Source of the DNA: Planctomycetota bacterium
GTDB taxonomy: Bacteria > Planctomycetota > Planctomycetia > Planctomycetales > Planctomycetaceae
Direction: 5' to 3'
Length of the DNA stretch: 7,014 bases
Assembly: GCA_027622115.1 (NCBI GenBank)
Contig: JAQBZS010000379.1
Span: 1 to 7,014, forward strand
The first letter of the stretch is position 1. The number at the start of each line of letters is the position of its first letter. The position numbers and the translations under genes are program-made. Below the pieces are notes generated by a model. That model did no database searches. It was not told the DNA's origin and worked only from the letters and a program-made list of their open reading frames with translations. Below are positions 1-5,920 of this stretch, piece after piece.

Positions 1-1907
1 TCAAGGTGGCTGCCGATGTGCCTGCCGGAACGTACGACGTGCGGCTCGTCGGACGATGGGGTGTGAGTAATCCTCGGCTGTTCTCGGTCGATCACGGGCT
101 CAAGGATGTCGTCGATACCGAACCGAACAACGAAGTGTCGCAGGCCCAAGTTGTTCCGGTCAACTCGGCGGTCGCTGGGATGTCCGACGGTAACAACGAA
201 GATGTGTTCCGCTTCACCGCCCGCGTCGGGCAACGGATTCTCATCGACTGCCAAGCCGGCAAACTCGATTCGATGATGGACGCGACGATGTCGCTGGCGA
301 CCGCCGCCGGCAAGTTGTTGGCCAGCAGCAGCGATCACAACGGTCGCGATCCGTTGATCGACTTCGTGGTTCCCGCGGACGGTGATTACTTGGTTCGCGT
401 CTACGACCTGTCCTACAGAGGCGGTCATCCGTATCGACTGCTGATCACGGACAAGCCGCACATCGAAAACGTCTTTCCGCGAGCCATCCAAGCCGGGCAA
501 AGCGTTGAACTCGTGGCAATCGGCCAGAACCTCGGTGACGGCTCAACGACATCTTCTTGGCGAGAAGGCGACGTGCCTTACGCCGAACGGAGATTCGCTT
601 TTTCGGCCCCATCGGACATCGTGTCGATCGGCTCGTATCGTTTCAGCGTGCATCCGACCGATCACAGCGTGTTGCCGACGGCGGCCACCTGCACACTCAC
701 CGGAACGCAGTTCTTGGCGTCGCCCATCGGGCTGGCGAATTCGCAGACCATGGTCGTGACGGAATCGCCCGTGACGTTGGAAGCCGAACCCAACGACACT
801 CAGGACCAACCTCAAGTGGTCGCGTTGCCGTTGGTCGTGAGTGGGAGATTCGACCAAGCACGCGATGCCGATTGGTTCGAATTCGAAGTGGCCGAAAGCG
901 GTCAATACGGTTTCGACGTGTATTGCGAACGCATCAATGGCCGCGCCGATCCGTATTTGGTGGTGGTCGATGACAAAGGCAACCGCATCAACGAACTCGA
1001 CGACTTCGGCCACCGGATCAATGCGTTCGATGGGCATCTGCGTGATCCGTCGGGCATGGTGAACCTGGGCGCGAAACGAAAGTACAAAGTGTTGGTCCAA
1101 GACCGTTATCGTCGCGGCGGTGCTCGTTATCAGTACGTGCTTGCCATTCAGAAGCAGCGACCGGATTTCTATGCGGCCGTGATTCACAGCCAGAACCCCG
1201 GCCCCGGCGGGACGACAATCTGGCGCGGCGGTTCGGTCTACTTGGATGTGATCGTGCATCAACAACAGGGCTACAACGAGCCGATCACAATCACTGCGGA
1301 GAATCTGCCGCCGGGACTGCATGTCGCTCCAACCGTAATCAATAACAACTCGCGCGGCACGCTGGTGATTTCAGCAGACGACAACGCCGCCGACTTCACC
1401 GGCCGGATCAAGCTCTGGGCGACGGGCAAACGAGGCGACGAGACCATTCGCCGCGAAGCCCGACCGTATTCGCGAGTCTGGACCGACGCCGGCATGAACT
1501 CCAGCCGACCCACGCGTGACTTGGTTGTCGCAATCCGAGACGGCGCTCCGTATCGGCTGGAGTGGTCGGCGCCTCAAATGGAAGTCGAAGCCGGCAAGGA
1601 AGCCAATTTGACGCTGCGTTTGACACGTCGGTGGGACGATTTCAAGGCGGACGTCACGGTGCAGCCGCTGACATTTCCCGGCAACTTCAAGATGTCGAAC
1701 ACAAGTTTCAAAGCCGGCCAAATGGAGCTGTCGATCCCGATCACGGTCCAAAACAACACTCGACCGGGTGACTACACGCTCGCCGTTCAGGGACAGGCTC
1801 AAGTGCCGTTCAACAAGGATGCGAAAGCCAAGGATCGCCCCAACACGTTGGTCTCGCTGCCCAGCCGATCCATCACGCTGCGAATCGTTGCGGCGCCAAA
1901 ACCGTAA
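1..1907 (+). CDS. Large exported PPC-domain protein, 5' end missing
   Basis: This is the C-terminal part of a large protein, probably exported. The reading frame is open to the left edge (codon AAG at 3-5), so the GTG at 6 is not a credible start. It ends at TAA 1905-1907. Numbering residues from that GTG, about 37-148 and 259-381 look like two pre-peptidase C-terminal (PPC) beta-sandwich domains. Each opens with the family's acidic signature (DTEPNN at 37-42, EAEPND at 259-264) and closes with a Tyr-rich strand (GDYLVRVYD, RYQYVLAI). Residues 405-515 and 524-630 look like Ig-like modules. PPC domains usually accompany secreted enzymes or binding proteins, and planctomycetes carry many of them near DUF1549/DUF1553 genes. 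No catalytic motif is visible, and any enzymatic domain would lie upstream. The gene converges on the PSD1-family gene. Function is unknown; the domain call is fairly secure. Confidence 0.85.
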   Translation, partial: KVAADVPAGTYDVRLVGRWGVSNPRLFSVDHGLKDVVDTEPNNEVSQAQVVPVNSAVAGMSDGNNEDVFRFTARVGQRILIDCQAGKLDSMMDATMSLATAAGKLLASSSDHNGRDPLIDFVVPADGDYLVRVYDLSYRGGHPYRLLITDKPHIENVFPRAIQAGQSVELVAIGQNLGDGSTTSSWREGDVPYAERRFAFSAPSDIVSIGSYRFSVHPTDHSVLPTAATCTLTGTQFLASPIGLANSQTMVVTESPVTLEAEPNDTQDQPQVVALPLVVSGRFDQARDADWFEFEVAESGQYGFDVYCERINGRADPYLVVVDDKGNRINELDDFGHRINAFDGHLRDPSGMVNLGAKRKYKVLVQDRYRRGGARYQYVLAIQKQRPDFYAAVIHSQNPGPGGTTIWRGGSVYLDVIVHQQQGYNEPITITAENLPPGLHVAPTVINNNSRGTLVISADDNAADFTGRIKLWATGKRGDETIRREARPYSRVWTDAGMNSSRPTRDLVVAIRDGAPYRLEWSAPQMEVEAGKEANLTLRLTRRWDDFKADVTVQPLTFPGNFKMSNTSFKAGQMELSIPITVQNNTRPGDYTLAVQGQAQVPFNKDAKAKDRPNTLVSLPSRSITLRIVAAPKP

Positions 1908-1914
1908 GTGGGAT

Positions 1915-3333
1915 TCAGCGGATTAACTGAAACTCCGGCAGCATGAACACTGCCCATAACAAGTCCTGCACGCCTTGTTCGCTGGACTCCATGCCCAACA
2001 ATTCCACGAGTAACTTCTGTTCGTCGTCGCTTGGGGATCGCGATAGGGCGGAGGCGAAGACCCAGTTGGCGAGTTCTTGAGGGTCGCGATGTTCGGCCGC
2101 GACTCGCTTTGCTCCGTTGGCGATTGCGTCCGCGAGGATTTGGCCGTTCGCCAAGTCGATCGCTTCGAGTGTGGTCAATCCACTTGGTCGCATGGTGACG
2201 ATTTGATCCCGATTCGGCCGACCGAGCGAACGCATCAAGTAGTCGGACTTCAGCAGCGACGCGCGGACCATGCCGGCATTCGAATGTGCCGCTCGATTGA
2301 GCAACGCGGTGAGTTGCGGATTGACTCGACCCGCCCAAACGCCGGGTTGGGCGACGAGCGCGGTTTTCTTCCAGTCGTCCGGAGTCTTGGCGAATCTCCC
2401 GCGACCATCCGGCTGTGACACAGTCCACTCCCACGTGGCGTCCGTGGCGACGATCGTTTCGGATTTGTCCGCGCGACGAATCCGAGCTTCGAAAATCAGA
2501 CCGGCGGCGTTTGGGGTGCTGCCGCCATTCTTGGCGACAATCAGAATCTCGTTCCGTCCCGGACGGATATGGGCATCCAAGCCGACTAATTCGACCGATT
2601 CCCAATTCGCGTCGGCCTGAACTTTGCGGCCGTTGACGTACAGCGTGTATTCGTTGTCGCAGGTAAGTGCCGCGACCGATCGCGTGGGTTGCCCCGTGAT
2701 TTCGAACGACGTGCGGACGCTGATCGTTTCGCCGGCCTTGGCGCTGGCCGAGTTGGCGGTCGACCAGATCCATTTGGCTTGGAGGGGCGTGCTCTTTTCG
2801 TCCGGCGACTGGGGACTCGACTTCATGCGGACGACCGGTGCATGGAATTGATTCGGAGCCGTGCCCGTCAGTTGCCACACCGCATCGACGAACTGCTCGG
2901 CCGACATCCGTCTGACCGTCGGCCCGCGAAATACGAATTCGCCGTCGTCCGGTGCGGATTCGCGAGATGGGATCGCCGATTGATAGGCCGCCGAGTTGCA
3001 GATGAGTTCGATCGTTTTCTTGAGGTCGTAACGGTTGTCCGCCAGATGCACGGCCAGGAAATCCAGCAGGTCGTCGTTCCAGGGCTTGGTATGCATGGCG
3101 TCGACCGGATGCACGATGCCTCGACCCATCAAGCGATGCCAGATGCGATTCACAATCGTGCGTGTGAAGCGGCCGTTCTCGGGATGCGTCATCAGCGCGG
3201 CGAGTTGCTTCAAGCGTTCCTGCTGCGGTGCGGCGGCGTTGATTTGCCCGAGTTCCGGAAACAGCCATGCGGCCTTGGCGGTTTTGCCCGTCGACTTGTC
3301 GCAGCGATGCAGTATCAGCGATTCGTTCGCATA
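1915..3333 (-). CDS. C-terminal fragment of the broken gene: DUF1553 with beta-sandwich insert
   Basis: This is the continuation of the broken gene in the shifted frame. It resumes exactly at Tyr355 of the restored protein (codon at 3331-3333) and is open to TGA at 1915-1917. The first possible start codon after the junction is a TTG at 3211-3213, with no convincing ribosome binding site, so independent translation is unlikely. DUF1553 features are clear: an N-terminal helical part (MTHPENGRFTRTIVNRIWHR, then PWNDDLLDFLAVHL), RRMSAEQFVDAVWQLTG before the insert, and the C-terminal part (ASLLKSDYLMRSLGRPNRDQ to AVFMLPEFQLIR). Between them is an inserted domain with an N-terminal WIWS and strands such as YTLYVNGRKV and GRNEILIVAKN. 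It resembles the galactose-binding-like domains of glycosidases. Confidence 0.65.
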   Translation of the reverse strand, partial: YANESLILHRCDKSTGKTAKAAWLFPELGQINAAAPQQERLKQLAALMTHPENGRFTRTIVNRIWHRLMGRGIVHPVDAMHTKPWNDDLLDFLAVHLADNRYDLKKTIELICNSAAYQSAIPSRESAPDDGEFVFRGPTVRRMSAEQFVDAVWQLTGTAPNQFHAPVVRMKSSPQSPDEKSTPLQAKWIWSTANSASAKAGETISVRTSFEITGQPTRSVAALTCDNEYTLYVNGRKVQADANWESVELVGLDAHIRPGRNEILIVAKNGGSTPNAAGLIFEARIRRADKSETIVATDATWEWTVSQPDGRGRFAKTPDDWKKTALVAQPGVWAGRVNPQLTALLNRAAHSNAGMVRASLLKSDYLMRSLGRPNRDQIVTMRPSGLTTLEAIDLANGQILADAIANGAKRVAAEHRDPQELANWVFASALSRSPSDDEQKLLVELLGMESSEQGVQDLLWAVFMLPEFQLIR

Positions 3334-4403
3334 GACCTGGGGACCTGGGCCAGGCTGTAGGTCTCTTCCAAAGTCCAGCGATCAATGAAGCTGTCGTGGC
3401 AGGACGCGCATTTGAGGTTGATGCCGAGAAACGCCTGGCTGACGTTTTGCGCGAATTGAAGCTCTTGGCGTTGGCTGGCATTCACGTTGCCTCGCCAGCG
3501 AATGCCCTGAATAAAGCCTGCCGCTTCGGGAGTCGGCGAGATTAATTCTCGAACGAATTGGTCGTACGGTTTGTTTTCGACAAGTGATTGGTACAGCCAT
3601 TTCGAGATTTGTTTTCGACCGCCGGTGATGAAGCCGGTGCCCGCGTAGTCGTTCCTCAACAGGTCGTTCCAAAACGTCAGCCAATGCTCAGCGAAGGTGA
3701 TGTCCGGATCGACTCCGTTGGTCGCGGGGTGACCTTCCGCAGCGGTCGCGCCCAACAACTGTTGCACGAGTGCGGCTCGCTTCGCGGGATTCGTATCCGC
3801 CACGAAACGTTGCAAATGATCCGGATGCGGCAACAGGCCCACCACGTCCAGCGTGATGCGTCGCAGGAAGGCGGCGTCTTCAATTTGCTGCGGGCGTGCG
3901 AGTTTTCGCTGTGTTTGGTACGCGTCGATGATGCGATCGAGGGGGTTTGTTCGGTCGCCGGAGACGGGCGGTAGTTGCGGGCGGCGCGGCTTGAGCGGCG
4001 GTTCGTACGCGTTGACGCCGAAGGTGAAGCCGGCTTCCCAACTCAGGCCGCGGTCGATCCACGTGCGGAGCGTGGAGATTTCTTTCTCGTTCAGGCGCGG
4101 CTTCTGTTTCGGCGGCATCTGTTCTTTGGGATTCGCCGATGTCACCAGTTCGATGATCCGCGACTTGGCGGACTTACCGGGCACGGCGGCCTCGGATTCC
4201 AAGACCAGCTTGCGGGTGTTGATCGAGAAACCGCCTTTCGATTCGCGACCGCCGTGACATTCCACGCAGTGTTTCTTGATGATCGGAACAACGTCATGGG
4301 CGAAGTCCAACTGCTGATCTTCCGCGACGAGCCACTGCGGACCGGCGACAAGAAGCATCGCGAAGCTTGCAGCAAGAACGAGACGTCGGAGACGGCGTGG
4401 CAT
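3315..4403 (-). CDS. N-terminal fragment of the broken gene: signal peptide, PSCyt1, DUF1549
   Basis: This 362-residue frame would be translated if the duplication is real and uncorrected. It keeps the signal peptide, both CxxCH motifs (46-50 and 332-336) and essentially all of DUF1549, including the block from about 225 (FAEHWLTFWNDLLRNDYAG) to the second haem-type motif. The last eight residues (PRSMRTNR, 355-362) are out-of-frame sequence after the duplication and end at TGA 3315-3317. Homologues normally continue into DUF1553, so this product lacks more than half of the expected protein. It could fold as a truncated cytochrome-like protein, but nothing shows that it functions alone. Confidence 0.7.
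   Translation of the reverse strand: MPRRLRRLVLAASFAMLLVAGPQWLVAEDQQLDFAHDVVPIIKKHCVECHGGRESKGGFSINTRKLVLESEAAVPGKSAKSRIIELVTSANPKEQMPPKQKPRLNEKEISTLRTWIDRGLSWEAGFTFGVNAYEPPLKPRRPQLPPVSGDRTNPLDRIIDAYQTQRKLARPQQIEDAAFLRRITLDVVGLLPHPDHLQRFVADTNPAKRAALVQQLLGATAAEGHPATNGVDPDITFAEHWLTFWNDLLRNDYAGTGFITGGRKQISKWLYQSLVENKPYDQFVRELISPTPEAAGFIQGIRWRGNVNASQRQELQFAQNVSQAFLGINLKCASCHDSFIDRWTLEETYSLAQVPRSMRTNR
3334..3349. repeat. Exact 8-bp tandem duplication that frameshifts the PSD1-family gene
   Basis: The plus strand reads gacctggg twice with no gap (3334-3341 and 3342-3349). On the coding strand this is cccaggtc twice, between the Ala-Gln-Val codons (352-354) and the Tyr-Ala-Asn codons that continue the family sequence. 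Dropping one copy joins gcc-cag-gtc to tat-gcg-aac and leaves one open frame of 827 codons including the stop. The extra 8 bp equals a -1 shift. Confidence 0.93.
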
Positions 4404-4494
4404 GTGACGAGCTTTCGTTGACGGAACCGTTTTCGAGTTCAGCGGCGAGAAAAGACGACGAGATTAAGTTTGAGTTTGTCACATTTGGGGGAAA

Positions 4495-4591
4495 GGGGTC
4501 TGGCTTACCTATTTCAGATTTGGCGGGCGTTTGACGTGGAATTCACCAACAACGTCAAACCGCCAAATCTGAAATCCGTAAGCCAGACCCC
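4495..4591. repeat. Palindromic repeat copy 1 (REPIN-like)
   Basis: A long imperfect palindrome. Arms 4495-4508 and 4578-4591 pair perfectly over 14 bp (GGGGTCTGGCTTAC). After a 2-nt internal mismatch, 4511-4526 pairs with 4560-4575 over 16 bp. After a 3-nt bulge, 4530-4537 pairs with 4552-4559 over 8 bp, leaving a 14-nt loop. It therefore has about 38 paired positions in 97 bases. The core TTTCAGATTTGGCGGG (4512-4527) recurs in copy 2. Termini of the GGGGTC...GACCCC kind recall REP/REPIN elements mobilised by RAYT transposases. That link is inference, because no RAYT gene is in the window. Confidence 0.88.
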
Positions 4592-4736
4592 CAAGTTCTC
4601 GACTCACGCGATTTTTGAAGGCACGTCGAAACAACGACATCGCACGAAATCCGAAAGGGTAGCGACCGAGCGTCTTGCGTTCCCGGTGATGTAGGCGACT
4701 TGAACTTCTCTCAAGAAACACACGAATTGAGGACTT

Positions 4737-4836
4737 GGGGGTCAGGCTTTACGGCTTTCAGATTTGGCGGGACAACGTGTTTGATGAAACCAAAGTCCAC
4801 CGCCCGCCAAATCTGAAAGACGTAAGTCTGACCCCC
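4737..4836. repeat. Palindromic repeat copy 2 (REPIN-like)
   Basis: Second copy of the same family. Outer arms GGGGGTCAG (4737-4745) and CTGACCCCC (4828-4836) pair over 9 bp. After a short imperfect stretch with a bulged T, 4755-4771 pairs with 4803-4819 over 17 bp. The 31-nt centre (4772-4802) is unrelated to that of copy 1. The stop codon of the CbiM gene lies 20 bp away, so in that transcript the hairpin sits in the 3' untranslated region and could stabilise the RNA end. No T-run follows it on the minus strand, so it is not a standard intrinsic terminator. Confidence 0.88.
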
Positions 4837-4856
4837 GGAAGCTGACAAACTCGATC

Positions 4857-5834
4857 CTAACCCAACTCGTCCGCGGATTCCGGGAGACGCGAAGTGGTGG
4901 CGTAGACGCGACTCATGACGACGGCGATTGCCAGCACGGTAATCACTCCGAGCACCCCCGAAACGGCGACCGAGGCCGATTGCCAGCCCATGTCGCTGAT
5001 TTGCGGGATGTTGTAATCCGACCACACCAGCGGGTGACTCGTCTCCAATTCGGCGAGCCCCGTTTGCTCGGCCACGGCTTCGTAACCGTCCGGCATCGAC
5101 GACGCGAAGGGCGAAAGGAATGCCGCGATCGCCAACGCCACGATGCCACCGACCATCACGGCTTGTGTGACTCGGACGATGACGGGTTGCCGTGACTCCG
5201 GCTGATACACCAAGTCCGGTCGTTGGGTGAAAATGACACCGAGCGCGGCTCCCGTGATGAGTGCCTCGCCGATGCCGATTAACGCATGCCCGGCGACCAT
5301 CAACGTAAAGAAGTTCCGAAATTCATAACCGCTCGAACGTTGTGACAAGTAGACCTCGAAACAAAACACCGCGGCAGCCGCCATCACCGAGAGCCACGAA
5401 GCCACCACGGCACCGACCAGTGTGCCTCGTTGGTGGTCCGCAAAGCGGCGGCGGATGAAGTTCATCACCACGTATCCGCCGATCGATCCCAGGACGCCCA
5501 TGTGGAGGACGTTGGCACCGAGTGCGAAGATTCCACCATCGGCGAACAGCAGACACTGGACCAGCAACACCGTGGTCAGCGCGACGCACCCCGCCCAGGG
5601 GCCGAGCACCGTGGCGGCGAGGACTCCGCCGAGCAAATGACCGGATGTGCCGCCCAGCGGGAAGTTGACCATCTGGCCGGCAAAGATCACGGCGGACATC
5701 ATACCCGTCAGTGGAATCGTGCGGTCGGCCAGTGAATCGTTCAATCGCCGTAAACAATAGCCCACGACTCCGATCGACACGGCACCCGTGGCGAGCGAAA
5801 CAGCGGGACTCAGGATTCCGTCGGGGATGTGCAT
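4857..5834 (-). CDS. cbiM: CbiM-type cobalt/nickel ECF transporter component with PDGLE-like C-terminus
   Basis: A 325-residue integral membrane protein. It is the substrate-specific component of an energy-coupling factor importer for Co2+ or Ni2+. I place the start at ATG 5832-5834 because the protein then begins MHIPDG, the invariant CbiM/NikM N-terminus. In the family, the amino terminus, His2 and a histidine near position 67 bind the metal, and here His66 lies in TSGHLLGG. Another family block is LLFADGGIFALGANVLHMG (95-113). Hydrophobic segments lie near 11-27, 45-58, 66-95, 105-125, 138-160, 173-203, 218-241 and 287-308. Residues after about 218 are a fused PDGLE/CbiN-like part with SPFASSMPDGYE (241-252). 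No cbiQ or cbiO adjoins it, so coupling proteins must be encoded elsewhere. No Shine-Dalgarno sequence is evident; the leader is A-rich. The metal could be Co or Ni. Confidence 0.93.
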   Translation of the reverse strand: MHIPDGILSPAVSLATGAVSIGVVGYCLRRLNDSLADRTIPLTGMMSAVIFAGQMVNFPLGGTSGHLLGGVLAATVLGPWAGCVALTTVLLVQCLLFADGGIFALGANVLHMGVLGSIGGYVVMNFIRRRFADHQRGTLVGAVVASWLSVMAAAAVFCFEVYLSQRSSGYEFRNFFTLMVAGHALIGIGEALITGAALGVIFTQRPDLVYQPESRQPVIVRVTQAVMVGGIVALAIAAFLSPFASSMPDGYEAVAEQTGLAELETSHPLVWSDYNIPQISDMGWQSASVAVSGVLGVITVLAIAVVMSRVYATTSRLPESADELG

Positions 5835-5845
5835 CGTGGATACGA

Positions 5846-5864
5846 GATTTTTGATTTTTGATTT
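5846..5864. repeat. A/T-rich heptamer repeat in the cbiM leader
   Basis: GATTTTT occurs twice in tandem plus GATTT. On the minus strand it reads AAATC followed by two AAAAATC units, and ends 11 nt before the cbiM ATG. It stands out in GC-rich surroundings. It may keep the start region unstructured in the absence of a Shine-Dalgarno sequence, or be part of an interspersed repeat with the adjacent palindrome. Both are inference. Confidence 0.7.
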
Positions 5865-5875
5865 GAACGTAGCAT

Positions 5876-5916
5876 GGGACCATTGTCCCGAGCGGTCACG
5901 GGACGATGGTCCCGTG
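5876..5916. repeat. Nested palindrome between sugar-binding protein gene and cbiM
   Basis: Two ways to fold are visible. GGGACCATTGTCCCG (5876-5890) pairs with CGGGACGATGGTCCC (5899-5913) with one mismatch and an 8-nt loop. Each arm is also a small hairpin: CACGGGAC/GTCCCGTG (5897-5904 with 5909-5916) is an 8-bp perfect stem with a 4-nt loop, and GGGAC/GTCCC (5876-5880 with 5885-5889) is a 5-bp stem. It begins 4 nt after the stop codon of the sugar-binding protein gene, so it could end or protect that transcript. No U-run follows, so a classical terminator is not supported. Confidence 0.75.
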
Positions 5917-5920
5917 CGAC

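Larger units (their letters stand above)
1915..4403 (-). pseudogene. PSCyt1-DUF1549-DUF1553 planctomycete cytochrome-type protein, frameshifted
   Basis: ATG at 4401-4403, stop TGA at 1915-1917. Residues 1-27 look like a signal peptide (Arg-rich start, hydrophobic core, then VAED). A planctomycete-type cytochrome c domain (PSCyt1) follows with CVECH at 46-50. DUF1549 (PSCyt2) spans about 135-350 and ends in a second CxxCH (CASCH, 332-336) followed by DSFIDRW. After Val354 an exact 8-bp tandem duplication shifts the frame, and the frame-A product would end at TGA 3315-3317. Removing one 8-bp copy gives an uninterrupted 826-residue protein. Its DUF1553 (PSD1) part begins near residue 402 (MTHPENGRFTRTIVNRIWHR) and is split by a beta-rich insert at about 539-689. 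CxxCH motifs normally bind haem c covalently outside the cytoplasm, but the role of the family is unsettled. No clear ribosome binding site precedes the ATG. It may be a recent pseudogene, a phase-variable gene or an assembly artefact. Family assignment is secure. Confidence 0.88.
4472..4852. repeat. Larger imperfect inverted duplication containing copies 1 and 2
   Basis: The similarity between the two palindrome copies continues outside them in inverted orientation. The outer flanks share GAGTTTGTCA (4472-4481) with its exact complement at 4843-4852. The inner flanks share CCCCCAAGTTCTCGACTC (4588-4605) with a 3-mismatch complement (CCCCCAAGTCCTCAATTC, from 4741 down to 4724), then weaker similarity for about 5 bp. 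The arms are thus about 4472-4610 and 4719-4852, around a 108-bp spacer. The truncated third copy lacks these flanks. Confidence 0.72.
4404..4856. other. 453-bp gene-free region with paired palindromic repeats
   Basis: This stretch separates the PSD1-family gene (start 4403) from the end of the CbiM gene (4857). Short frames here are built mostly from the repeat arms and look like no protein I know. It holds two large palindromes (4495-4591 and 4737-4836) and the shared flanks described separately. The 91 bp before the PSD1-family start must contain that gene's promoter unless it is transcribed from further upstream, but I find no convincing -35/-10 pair. The spacer at 4611-4718 between the repeats has no recognisable content. 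Confidence 0.75.

Noticed and set aside
543..1322. A 259-codon minus-strand open frame antisense to the PPC protein
   Set aside because: The composition is His/Arg-rich and lacks domain structure, and it lies wholly within a strongly supported plus-strand coding region.
3320..3350. Programmed -1 ribosomal frameshift site in the PSD1-family gene
   Set aside because: The junction has no X-XXY-YYZ heptamer with plausible re-pairing, and the exact tandem duplication explains the shift fully.
1799..3481. A 560-codon open frame on the minus strand overlapping the PSD1-family gene
   Set aside because: It is the third frame of the same strand, Arg/Ser-rich with no recognisable domain, while the DUF1553 frame through the same bases has clear family motifs. 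Long shadow frames are expected in GC-rich coding DNA.
4509..4721. Small minus-strand open frame (70 codons) across the repeat spacer
   Set aside because: Much of its translation comes from the palindrome arms, which give the same FQIW string in other frames and strands. I see no start signal and no family resemblance.
4495..4836. Integron attC sites
   Set aside because: The palindromes lack the RYYYAAC/GTTRRRY core sites and there is no integron integrase or cassette array nearby.
4737..4836. Intrinsic terminator for cbiM
   Set aside because: The hairpin is strong but no T-run follows it on the minus strand, and the same arms occur elsewhere as a repeat family, so the repeat explanation is preferred.
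4472..4852. Miniature CRISPR array or insertion sequence
   Set aside because: There are only two inverted copies with unequal centres, no regular direct repeats or spacers, and no transposase frame. Target-site duplications were not evident at the ends.
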